The notes beneath the pieces were generated by a model that saw nothing but the letters and a program-made list of their open reading frames with translations, ran no database searches and was not told the DNA's origin. Positions 1 to 7,715 of a stretch of 64,000 bases of DNA are shown here, piece by piece. Position 1 is the first letter of the stretch; every line of letters begins with the position of its first letter. The DNA is from Endobugula sp965214375 (lineage in GTDB: Bacteria > Pseudomonadota > Gammaproteobacteria > Pseudomonadales > Cellvibrionaceae), in NCBI GenBank assembly GCA_965214375.1, contig OZ243947.1, positions 558,001 through 622,000 of the forward strand, given 5' to 3'. A program made the position numbers and the translations under genes.

Positions 1-429
1 GCCGCAGGCATACTTACACGCCATTTACTAGACAATAACACCGAATCATTAACGCACACATTAAAACCTTTTTCTATTGCCGGTTTATTGGCAACGGTTG
101 TTTTATTATTCGGGTTTCAGGCAAATACAATTATCGCCAACCCTTTTGCTATCATATTGATTGCTATACCACTGATGATTCAAACCTACGGTATTTTTGC
201 GCTGGCTTATGGCGCTGCCAAAGCATTGAAATTGCCTCATAACATCGCGGCTCCGGGCTGTATGATTGCCACATCTAACTTCTTTGAACTTGCCGTTGCT
301 GTCGCTATTTCAATCTTTGGTTTGCACTCTGGCGCAGCGCTGGCAACCGTTGTTGGGGTTTTGGTTGAGGTTCCGGTGATGTTGTCCTTGGTAGCCTGTG
401 CGAATCGTACTAAACATTGGTTTGATTGA
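1..429 (+). CDS. acr3: Acr3-type arsenite efflux permease, C-terminal part (5' end outside the window)
   Basis: The reading frame is open from base 1, so the gene begins upstream of the window and a start at the TTG at 88 is not needed. What remains is about 142 residues with several hydrophobic segments and the conserved late-family stretch around AAPGCMIATSNFFELAVA, followed by the GAALATVVGVLVEVPVML helix that is characteristic of ACR3 arsenite/H+ antiporters of the BART superfamily. ACR3 exports As(III) across the inner membrane. arsH follows after 34 bases on the same strand, which supports an ars operon. The N-terminal helices cannot be assessed here. Confidence 0.9.
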   Translation, partial: AAGILTRHLLDNNTESLTHTLKPFSIAGLLATVVLLFGFQANTIIANPFAIILIAIPLMIQTYGIFALAYGAAKALKLPHNIAAPGCMIATSNFFELAVAVAISIFGLHSGAALATVVGVLVEVPVMLSLVACANRTKHWFD

Positions 430-463
430 TAATTAACTCAATAATTTTTATGTATGTGGCTTT

Positions 464-1174
464 ATGACTAACACACCCAATGTAGAAAACGACCTACTAC
501 CTGCTGTTGATGAAGCAACATTATTTGCAGGAAAGAAACTCTCTCATAAGCCACGTATTCTTTTATTGTACGGTTCTTTGAGAGAGATTTCATACAGTCG
601 TAAATGTACGGAGGAAGCCGCGAGAATTCTGGAACGCCTGGGCGCTGAAACCAAAACGTTTAACCCATCGGGTTTGCCCCTACCAGATGATGAAGATGCA
701 TCGCACACCAAAGTGCAAGAATTACGTGAACTTGCCGAGTGGAGCGAGGGTATGGTCTGGTGTTAACCTGAGCGCCATGGTGCTATGACCGGAGTAATGA
801 AAACACAAATTGACTGGATACCATTAGCATTGGAAGGCCGGCGTACTACGCAAGGAAAAACATTAGCCATTATGCAGGTCTGCGGTGGCTCACAATCATT
901 TAATGCGGTCAATCAAATGCGTATTTTAGGACGCTGGATGCGTATGTTTACCATCCCCAATCAATCATCTGTACCCAAGGCTTGGTTAGAATTCGACGAA
1001 GATGGTCGTATGAAGCCGTCATCTTTTTATAATCGCATTGTCGATGTCATGGAAGAGCTGATGAAATTTACGGTATTGCTAAGAGAAAACAAGGAATACT
1101 TTGTCGACCGCTATTCCGAACGCAAAGAAACGGCTGAAGAGTTTAGAAAACGCATTGACCAGCGCTCTATCTAG
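464..1174 (+). pseudogene. arsH: arsH, NADPH-dependent FMN reductase for organoarsenicals, interrupted by an in-frame TAA
   Basis: ArsH is a flavodoxin-fold FMN protein that oxidises trivalent methylarsenicals or reduces quinones and metals with NADPH. The first part (464-763, 100 residues) has the flavin-binding loop YGSLREISYS and ends at MVWC. A TAA at 764-766 follows, and the same frame continues with PERHGAMTG and then the family's QVCGGSQSFNAVNQMRILGRW and RDVMEEL-type segments to 1174. In intact ArsH the residue at the stop is serine (SPERHGAMTG), so one C-to-A change (TCA to TAA) explains it. The ATG at 785 has no Shine-Dalgarno sequence, so reinitiation seems unlikely. The lesion removes the second half of the flavin site. 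It could be a real nonsense mutation or a base-call error. Confidence 0.88.
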
Positions 1175-1195
1175 AGCGCCGATCAATTATTTATT

Positions 1196-1474
1196 CTATA
1201 CGTCAACATTAATTGAGGTCTTGGCACTGCCTTTGCGTCGGTCACTCCCTGAACGCATATCAATTAATGGCTTGATATTGCGTTGACGCCGGTCTTTGCG
1301 CCGCGCGCGCCGTTCCTGACCACGACTATCCTGTTGCTCGTCTTCTTGTGCCGGTACAGGTGCTTGCCTGTGAGGCTCTTTACCGACTTCCGATCCAGCA
1401 ACTGCAATCTCGCTTCTCTTAGGTTGTTTAAGCTTGGCGGTATTTACTGGAGGAAGAAATGAACCAATGTTCAT
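1196..1474 (-). CDS. Small arginine-rich hypothetical protein (92 aa)
   Basis: The ATG at 1474 is preceded by a strong Shine-Dalgarno (CGGAGGG, about 7 bases upstream), which makes translation credible. The product is hydrophilic, with no signal peptide or membrane segment. Its C-terminal half is very basic, with ERRARRKDRRQ at about residues 54-64 and DMRSGSDRRKG at about 72-82. I do not recognise a domain. The gene is the last of the minus-strand series after the CbiM-like gene, about 100 bases downstream of it, but nothing visible ties it to cobalamin. The end overlaps no neighbour, and it converges with arsH (gap about 21 bases). Confidence 0.6.
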   Translation of the reverse strand: MNIGSFLPPVNTAKLKQPKRSEIAVAGSEVGKEPHRQAPVPAQEDEQQDSRGQERRARRKDRRQRNIKPLIDMRSGSDRRKGSAKTSINVDV

Positions 1475-1576
1475 AATCTACCCTCCGCTTACTTAATCTA
1501 CTTATTACTGCCAAATGAGCAGCTCTTATTAAGTATAGCGGCTGAAAAGATAAAAACTTGACGGTTATTTTTAACG

Positions 1577-2254
1577 TTAAGCTGATTGGTAAAGTCGCGG
1601 TTCAAACAGCGCAGTATTTGCCAACTTTGGCCATTGTTTTGCCACATATAAGATGGCTAGATCAACGACAGGCTCTATAACCACAACGGTGATATAAGCT
1701 AGAGCAAACGTGTATACCGCACTGATATTTTCTGCGCCAAACCCACTGCCATAAAAAGCCCAAAAAGCCACCCAAGCGATAATACCACTTTGATAAACCG
1801 CAGAGAGTGTCAAAACATCTAGGTAACGGAGGTCTTTGTAAGCCACATTATTGGGAAGCGCCTTTTCTGCGATAAACGCCATGGCAAACAACGGAGCCAA
1901 TAACGTTGTTACATTAATAAAGTACTGTGGCAAATCACCGGGAGCAAATAAGGCTCCCTGAGCCAACAGGCCGAGCGATAAACCAATCGCTGGAGGTGCA
2001 AAACCAAAGAGGAGCAATAAGCTTGAGCCAAAAATAAAGTGGACTTCCGATATTCCCACCGGGAATTTTGGCAATATTTCAAAAAATATAAACACCAATA
2101 GCGTAGTAAAAACACTTTTCCCTAAAAGTTGAACCACACCATGCTTTTTGATGCTATCAAATGATTTTTTGGCAAGAAAGCCGATGGATAAAGCTGCTGT
2201 ACCGTAACTGAGTAATATTTTTGCGCCGTCAACGACACCGGGTTCTATATGCAT
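1577..2254 (-). CDS. CbiM-like energy-coupling-factor cobalt transporter permease
   Basis: The 225-residue protein begins MHIEPGVVDGAKI. The CbiM family has a conserved His near the N-terminus (MHIxxG) that helps ligate the metal. Six or so hydrophobic segments can be picked out, consistent with an inner-membrane S/T-component of a cobalt ECF transporter. No cbiN, cbiQ or cbiO lies nearby, so this is a stand-alone CbiM-type permease that would have to work alone or with components encoded elsewhere. A cobalamin riboswitch and a good sigma70-type promoter lie immediately upstream, so uptake is expected to fall when cobalamin is plentiful. The Shine-Dalgarno GGAAGGAA sits about 7 bases before the ATG, inside a small hairpin. 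Confidence 0.85.
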   Translation of the reverse strand: MHIEPGVVDGAKILLSYGTAALSIGFLAKKSFDSIKKHGVVQLLGKSVFTTLLVFIFFEILPKFPVGISEVHFIFGSSLLLLFGFAPPAIGLSLGLLAQGALFAPGDLPQYFINVTTLLAPLFAMAFIAEKALPNNVAYKDLRYLDVLTLSAVYQSGIIAWVAFWAFYGSGFGAENISAVYTFALAYITVVVIEPVVDLAILYVAKQWPKLANTALFEPRLYQSA

Positions 2255-2257
2255 AGT

Positions 2258-2274
2258 TTATTCCTTCCGAATAA
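2258..2274 (-). promoter_or_regulatory. Small hairpin enclosing the Shine-Dalgarno of the CbiM-like gene
   Basis: On the minus strand the arms TTATTC and GAATAA (positions 2269-2274 and 2258-2263) flank the loop GGAAG. The Shine-Dalgarno GGAAGGAA is therefore split between loop and stem, between the cobalamin aptamer and the ATG at 2254. Cobalamin riboswitches in Gram-negative bacteria often act by hiding the ribosome-binding site. No terminator with a U-run is visible, so translational control is the more likely mode. The stem is AT-rich and short, so its stability is uncertain. Confidence 0.45.
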
Positions 2275-2292
2275 TTTATTGTAATTGTGAAT

Positions 2293-2490
2293 ATCAAGCA
2301 GGTTTCCTGACTTGTGTTGGCTTTTCCTTAAGGCTGAAGACCTTAAGTATTTGATGAACACCTTCCCGGATACACCAGTGGTGATCATCAGCCCTGAAAT
2401 AATATTTCAGAAAAACACATACAGTTGCGGAGGCAGCGACGGCTTTTCACCGTACTTCCCTTTTACTTTGCGGTATGCAAACACTTGATG
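2293..2490 (-). ncRNA. Cobalamin (AdoCbl) riboswitch
   Basis: Read on the minus strand, the region contains the conserved cobalamin riboswitch core: GGGAA at 2456-2460, then GGTGAAAA, GTCGCTGCCTCCGCAACTGT (about 2422-2441), and at the 3' side the B12 box AGTCAGGAAACCTGCTT (about 2296-2312). The ends ATCAAG (about 2484-2489) and CTTGAT (about 2293-2298) are complementary and form the closing P1 helix. It lies between the cobN stop and the CbiM-like gene, so it controls the transporter rather than cobN. I saw no second B12 box upstream of cobW, cbiX or the long cob operon. Confidence 0.95.
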
Positions 2491-2496
2491 TTGGGC

Positions 2497-2525
2497 ATGA
2501 TAAAGAGCTTATAAAACAGAGTCAA
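2497..2525 (-). promoter_or_regulatory. Sigma70-type promoter for the riboswitch and CbiM-like gene
   Basis: On the minus strand a TTGACT -35 element (2520-2525) and a TATCAT -10 element (2497-2502) are separated by exactly 17 bases. The predicted start, about seven bases downstream, falls at the first base of the riboswitch P1 helix near 2490. The -35 element overlaps the cobN stop codon (2522-2524), so the transporter has its own promoter despite lying directly behind cobN. Confidence 0.7.
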
Positions 2526-5500
2526 TTTGATGTTTCCCGAGACGCATCGATCTCTAGTAATAATGACTGTAACCGTTCGGCATAATCACCGGATTCTTGC
2601 CATAAACCACGCTGAGTTGCTTCTAATAGCCGTTCAGCCATTTCTTCCAATGCAGAGGGGTTATGTTGTTCTAAAAAAACGTGATTATCGCGATCAAAAA
2701 TTAATGCCTCTGCGACATTTTGATATTGGTAATCGTCGATTAACTGAGTAGTCGCATCGTATGCAAAGAGATAATCAACACTGGCTGCCATTTCAAAGGC
2801 CCCCTTATAGCCGTGTTCACGCATCGCTGTAATCCACTTGGGGTTTAACACTCGTGAGCGTATGACTCGATTGAGTTCTTCTTTTAAGCTGCGTATTTTA
2901 GGTTGCAATGGATTGGAATGATCATTGTGATAGACTGTGGGTTCTGTACCAGAAAAGGCCGCAATAGCGTTGGTCATCCCACCTTGAAATTGATAATAAT
3001 CATCTGAATCCAATATATCGTGTTCACGGTTATCCTGATTATGTATCACTGTTTCTAACTCGCTCAAGCGGTGTTGAAAACTGTCTTTAGCATCCACACC
3101 ATCGCGTGATGCTTGATCTTGTCCATACGCATAACCACCCCAATTAAGGTATGCCTCGGCCAAATCATCTCGGTTTTGCCAACAACGTTCATCGATCAAA
3201 CCTTGTAAACCGGCACCATAAGCACCGGGTTTACTACCAAACACACGGTAACTTGCTTCACGTCTTGCTAGCAAAGGGTCAATTCCGGATGTTTCTAATA
3301 TGTGTTGACGTTGTTGAATTGCCTGTTGAATCGTATTCATTCCAGCGGGGTCATCAAAATCTGCCAATGCTTGCACTGCAGTATCATACAGTCGCATAAC
3401 ATTAGGGAATGCATCACGAAAAAAACCTGACACACGCAGAGTCACATCAACACGAGGCCGACCCAATAACAGACAAGGAATGATTTCAACATCGACAACA
3501 CGTTGAGAACCCGGTGCCCAGATTGGCTTCACCCCCATTAAAGCAAACGCTTGCGCAATATCATCACCACCCGTACGCATAGTGGCCGTTCCCCACACCG
3601 ATAAACCCAGCTGTTTAGGATAATCGCCCTGTTCTTGTAGGTGACGCTCAATCAATGCCTGCGCGGATCGTTCACCAATAGCCCAGGCAGCAGGAGAAGG
3701 AATAGAACGGTTGTCAACAGAGAAAAAATTTCGTCCTGTGGGTAAGGTATCCAAACGACCTCGCGTTGGTGCACCACTAGGACCTGGCTCAACAAAATGG
3801 CCTGACAATCCATGGACAAGAGAATCAATTTCCAGTTGCACAGAACGTTTCAGAGCGTGATGAAGAGTCTCCTTGGCATACAACATCTGCTGACGAGTTT
3901 TAGGGAAATGATCAACCTTATCACTGCGTTCATCATCACCAAGCACATATTTTTTTACCCACTGTTGAGCCAATAATTCCAAACGTTCACGTGTATCGGC
4001 CGTGGTACGCCATGGACGATCACTCACCACCGATAAGTACTCTGGTCTATCTGATTGCCAGACTTCAATATCGTTTTGTAGTGGATCGAAAAGAGTTTCT
4101 TTATGCGTGAGAGAAAGATCAGATACCAGATTGTGCAATAAACCTTGTTCTTGGGGCTGATTTCCCCGAGGCAATCGTAACAAAGCGACCAAAGTATCGC
4201 TGAGTTTTTCATCATTGGGTAAACGACCTAATATATGTAAGCCATGACGAATTTGCGCTTCTTTGATATCACACAAATAGGCGTCTAACTGGTTTAGCAA
4301 GGCATTATCATCCGATACTTTATCCGCTGCTAGCTCTTGTACAATATGAGTATCATTAAGCTTTTCGATAATCTGTTCGCGTAACCACGACTCACGTCGA
4401 ACATCCATCCCCATCGCTTGGTAATACTCGTCAACCAACGCTTCCATATCAGCCAAATCACCATACACTTCTGCTCTCGTCATCGGAGGCATTAAGTGAT
4501 CAATAATCACTGCCTGCGTACGTCGTTTTGCTTGTGCCCCTTCACCGGGATCATTCACAATAAAAGGGTAAAAATGTGGCATTGGACCTAATGCAATATC
4601 GGGCCAACAGGCGTTAGATAATGCTGAACCTTTACCCGGCAACCATTCCAGATTACCGTGTTTACCCATATGGATCACAGCATCCACTTGGTATTCATGA
4701 CGCAACCAGAAATAAAAAGCCAGATAACTGTGCGGTGGAATTAAATCGGGGTCATGATAATTAGCGAGCAAATCGATATTAAAACCGCGCTCGGGTTGAA
4801 TGCCCACAAAAGTGTCTCCGAGACGTACCCCTGATATCATTAAGCGCTGATGTCGATATTTGGGGTCCTGCTCTGGCTCACCCCATTGTTGCAATAATGC
4901 CTGCTGGCACTGTTGAGGGATTTGTGAAAAGTATTTACGATAATCATCAACATGCAAACTTTGCCAACAAGGCAAATGATGAAGTGTATTGGGATTATTA
5001 GTGACTGACGCCAATAATAATTCTATTAACGCTGTACCGTCATCAGGGATACCCGTTATTGGATAGTGATTTTCTTGCAATGCCTTTAATAACTGAATAG
5101 TTGATGACGGTGTATCCAATCCGACGCCATTACCGATACGACCGTCTTTTGTAGGATAATTCGCTAATACAATAGCCAAACGCTTATTAGAGTTAGGTTT
5201 GTTCGCTAACTGAATATAGCGAGCCGCCAATTGCGCAATGAATACGGTACGTTCGTGATGCTCAATATAGCGAACCACCGATATTTGACAACGTTCAGAC
5301 CAATGACTTTCTGTTTTGAAACTAATAGCACGGGTGACTATACGTCCGTCCATTTCTGGCAATACGACTTGCATCGCAATATCACGTGCTCGTAAGCCTT
5401 GAGTATACTCTTGCCAATCTTCCTCTGTGCTACTTGATAAGATTAATTGCAAAACAGGAATTAGCTGAGTGAATGGCGAGTTAAAATGGGTAGGTTGTGA

Positions 5501-6370
5501 TGATAAATCCGGGCTGGGCACGGTATTAGAAGCAAAACCTGTTGTATTAATCACAAGCTTGGCAGCCGTCTGTTCAATAAAATAATTCACTAGCGTTAAC
5601 GATTCGTCATCTTTTAACGACGCAATAGCGATGGGTAAAACATTCAGGCTATTCTGCTCTAAAATAGAAATCAGTTGATCAAACATTAATGTGTTAGCAC
5701 TTTGCAGATGGCTGCGATAGAAAAGTAATATCGCATCTGCTTGCTCACTTTTTTTTATATTTTTTTGCCAACGAACCTGCCAATCATTTAAGGTCGCCTG
5801 TGAATGCTTTAAACGTGAACCCGGCATATAAAGCATACAGTTTGGCAAATATTCAGGTTCACACCACGAGTAACTTTCCCGTAAATATTCAGTGGCGAGA
5901 AAATTAAGAAGTTGTGCATTATTAAACACGCCACCTTGGCGCAAATAACGCCAAATTCTTTGTGTTTGCTCAAAAGGCACTGATGAAGCCTGCATTAACT
6001 CACTATCTTCGGCATCATCACCAGGGACTAAGATTAATTGTCGAGTTACATCACGTTGCTGCCATGCTTTTAGTTGATCATATCCATATTGCCAATACCC
6101 TGCACCACCTAGCATAGACACAACCACTACCTTGGCTTGTTCAAGTGTTTTTTCACAATACAAATCAAACGCTGCTGGTTTTAGCAGTTGAATCCAGTTC
6201 GCTAAACGAATGGTGGGAAAGTGTTGTGGCAATTGCTCCGCCGCACTCGCCAGTGCGGCTAACACGCTATCCGCGGCAGAAAGTACGATAATATCACCAG
6301 GTGACTGGTCGAGATCAACAATACCTTCATCATCCGTGAAGCCACCGGGTTTTGATGCGAGTAAGTGCAC
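2522..6370 (-). CDS. cobN: CobN, cobaltochelatase large subunit
   Basis: At 1282 residues the protein has the full length of the CobN/BchH family, which binds the tetrapyrrole and, with an AAA+/VWA motor pair, inserts cobalt into hydrogenobyrinic acid a,c-diamide in the late-insertion pathway. It opens MHLLASKPGGF, typical of CobN. The hallmark HMGKHGNLEW motif is at about residues 567-576, followed by LPGKG and a conserved NDPGEGAQAKRR segment. It follows cobW with a 21-base gap and is clearly co-transcribed with it. The matching AAA+/VWA partner is probably the fused ChlI/ChlD-like protein at 17754-19484, as no CobS or CobT is present. Its usual substrate enzymes CobG and CobF are not seen in the window. 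Confidence 0.95.
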   Translation of the reverse strand: MHLLASKPGGFTDDEGIVDLDQSPGDIIVLSAADSVLAALASAAEQLPQHFPTIRLANWIQLLKPAAFDLYCEKTLEQAKVVVVSMLGGAGYWQYGYDQLKAWQQRDVTRQLILVPGDDAEDSELMQASSVPFEQTQRIWRYLRQGGVFNNAQLLNFLATEYLRESYSWCEPEYLPNCMLYMPGSRLKHSQATLNDWQVRWQKNIKKSEQADAILLFYRSHLQSANTLMFDQLISILEQNSLNVLPIAIASLKDDESLTLVNYFIEQTAAKLVINTTGFASNTVPSPDLSSQPTHFNSPFTQLIPVLQLILSSSTEEDWQEYTQGLRARDIAMQVVLPEMDGRIVTRAISFKTESHWSERCQISVVRYIEHHERTVFIAQLAARYIQLANKPNSNKRLAIVLANYPTKDGRIGNGVGLDTPSSTIQLLKALQENHYPITGIPDDGTALIELLLASVTNNPNTLHHLPCWQSLHVDDYRKYFSQIPQQCQQALLQQWGEPEQDPKYRHQRLMISGVRLGDTFVGIQPERGFNIDLLANYHDPDLIPPHSYLAFYFWLRHEYQVDAVIHMGKHGNLEWLPGKGSALSNACWPDIALGPMPHFYPFIVNDPGEGAQAKRRTQAVIIDHLMPPMTRAEVYGDLADMEALVDEYYQAMGMDVRRESWLREQIIEKLNDTHIVQELAADKVSDDNALLNQLDAYLCDIKEAQIRHGLHILGRLPNDEKLSDTLVALLRLPRGNQPQEQGLLHNLVSDLSLTHKETLFDPLQNDIEVWQSDRPEYLSVVSDRPWRTTADTRERLELLAQQWVKKYVLGDDERSDKVDHFPKTRQQMLYAKETLHHALKRSVQLEIDSLVHGLSGHFVEPGPSGAPTRGRLDTLPTGRNFFSVDNRSIPSPAAWAIGERSAQALIERHLQEQGDYPKQLGLSVWGTATMRTGGDDIAQAFALMGVKPIWAPGSQRVVDVEIIPCLLLGRPRVDVTLRVSGFFRDAFPNVMRLYDTAVQALADFDDPAGMNTIQQAIQQRQHILETSGIDPLLARREASYRVFGSKPGAYGAGLQGLIDERCWQNRDDLAEAYLNWGGYAYGQDQASRDGVDAKDSFQHRLSELETVIHNQDNREHDILDSDDYYQFQGGMTNAIAAFSGTEPTVYHNDHSNPLQPKIRSLKEELNRVIRSRVLNPKWITAMREHGYKGAFEMAASVDYLFAYDATTQLIDDYQYQNVAEALIFDRDNHVFLEQHNPSALEEMAERLLEATQRGLWQESGDYAERLQSLLLEIDASRETSN

Positions 6371-6391
6371 GCTAAAATGTTCCGCTGCGAC

Positions 6392-7474
6392 TTATTGAGT
6401 GACTAACTCTGCTTGTTGTAGTGCGGTGTTAATCTTGCCGTGCTCAATACCTTTACCAATAAACACGAGCTGAGTTGCTCGAGGTTCATCCACTTGCCAT
6501 AATCGATCAAAATGTACATCAAGACGCTGACCAACGGCTTGTAGCACTTGGCGCATAGGTTTACCGGGTAATGCAGCAAAACCTTTAGCCCGATATATAT
6601 TATGCTTAACGAGTAAATCACTTAACACCGCTTGTAGCTTATCGCCATCAACTTCTCCAAAGTGAACAACAAACGAGTCAAAATGATCATGCGCGTGATC
6701 ATGGTCATGACCGTGTTCATGATGATGATCGTGATGGTTATGCACAGCGTCAATACGGTCTTCCGCTGCAGACTCTATACCCATCAAGGTGTTAAGTGCT
6801 GCCTCACCCTGCTGGGTATAAATTGTCTTCACTGCGGCGGGTACCTTAGCCTCAACAATAGACTTTACGTAGCTGCGCCCCGCTTCATCCAACAAATCAT
6901 TTTTACTGACAACAACAAGATCAGCCGCACTGAGTTGATCGTCCAACAGTTCTTTTAGACTGGACCCATGATCAAGATTCTCATCCGCCAAACGCTGTTG
7001 CTGTATTTGTTCCTCATTATCGCCAAAACGACCCGCGGCAACCGCTGGACCATCGACCAATGTAATCACAGCATCCACGGTAAAATACTGTTTAATTTCC
7101 GGCCAATTAAACGCTTGCACCAACGGTTTGGGCAAAGCGAGACCGGATGTTTCTATCAAGATATGATCAATATCATCTCGTCGCTCAACCAATTGCTGCA
7201 TCACGGGTAGAAATTCTTCCTCTACAGTACAGCAAATACAGCCGTTAGCCAGCTCGTAAATACCATTTTCACCGTCAACACCAACCCCACCCTCACCGCA
7301 ATCAACAGGACAGCTACGTAGTAAATCAGCATCAATATCAAGCTCACCAAATTCATTCACAATAACCGCTATACGCTTGCCTTGTGCTTGTTTAATTACA
7401 CTGGACAAGAGTGTCGTTTTACCGCTGCCTAAAAAACCAGTTACCACGGTCGCAGGAATTTTTTGTAATTGCAT
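6392..7474 (-). CDS. cobW: CobW-type G3E GTPase, metallochaperone for cobalt
   Basis: CobW belongs to the G3E family of metal-handling GTPases and is proposed to deliver Co(II) to the corrin pathway. The protein has Walker A GFLGSGKTT at residues 13-21, the metal-binding GCICC motif (CxCC) at 78-82, a Walker B/ETSG region near 108-111, the SKND base-recognition motif at 190-193 and a His/Asp-rich segment at about 245-264. The ATG at 7472-7474 is chosen because GAGG lies 8-11 bases upstream. A TTG four codons earlier would keep the frame but lies on the Shine-Dalgarno. It is the first gene of a cobW-cobN unit and is divergent from cbiX. Confidence 0.93.
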   Translation of the reverse strand: MQLQKIPATVVTGFLGSGKTTLLSSVIKQAQGKRIAVIVNEFGELDIDADLLRSCPVDCGEGGVGVDGENGIYELANGCICCTVEEEFLPVMQQLVERRDDIDHILIETSGLALPKPLVQAFNWPEIKQYFTVDAVITLVDGPAVAAGRFGDNEEQIQQQRLADENLDHGSSLKELLDDQLSAADLVVVSKNDLLDEAGRSYVKSIVEAKVPAAVKTIYTQQGEAALNTLMGIESAAEDRIDAVHNHHDHHHEHGHDHDHAHDHFDSFVVHFGEVDGDKLQAVLSDLLVKHNIYRAKGFAALPGKPMRQVLQAVGQRLDVHFDRLWQVDEPRATQLVFIGKGIEHGKINTALQQAELVTQ

Positions 7475-7589
7475 GATGAACCTCAATGTTTATTTGAATA
7501 ACAATAAAGTTGTTATAAATCAATATTTTATAGATTTTTTCTAGAAGAAAACCTAACGCTTAAATAGTCAATATAGGCGCACATAGTAG

Positions 7590-7610
7590 TGATTTTTACG
7601 TAAAAAATCG
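7590..7610. promoter_or_regulatory. Imperfect palindrome in the cobW/cbiX divergent control region
   Basis: The 241-base region between cobW and cbiX holds an AT-rich inverted repeat, GATTTTTACG followed by TAAAAAATC (7591-7609), symmetrical except for one extra A. A site that lies between two divergent metal-handling genes is a candidate operator, but it matches no regulator box I can name with confidence. No cobalamin riboswitch core is present in this region. I could not place a convincing -35/-10 pair for either gene. Confidence 0.3.
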
Positions 7611-7715
7611 ACAAAAAAACAGGTCAATACTGTTAAGATGGAGACAAAGCTACGATAATACAATCTCTATAGATGTTGAAACATACCACCACCAAATAGT
7701 AAAAAATATCGAATA

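Noticed and set aside
7475..7715. Possible cobalamin riboswitch between cobW and cbiX
   Set aside because: No core or B12 box on either strand; only an AT-rich palindrome is visible.
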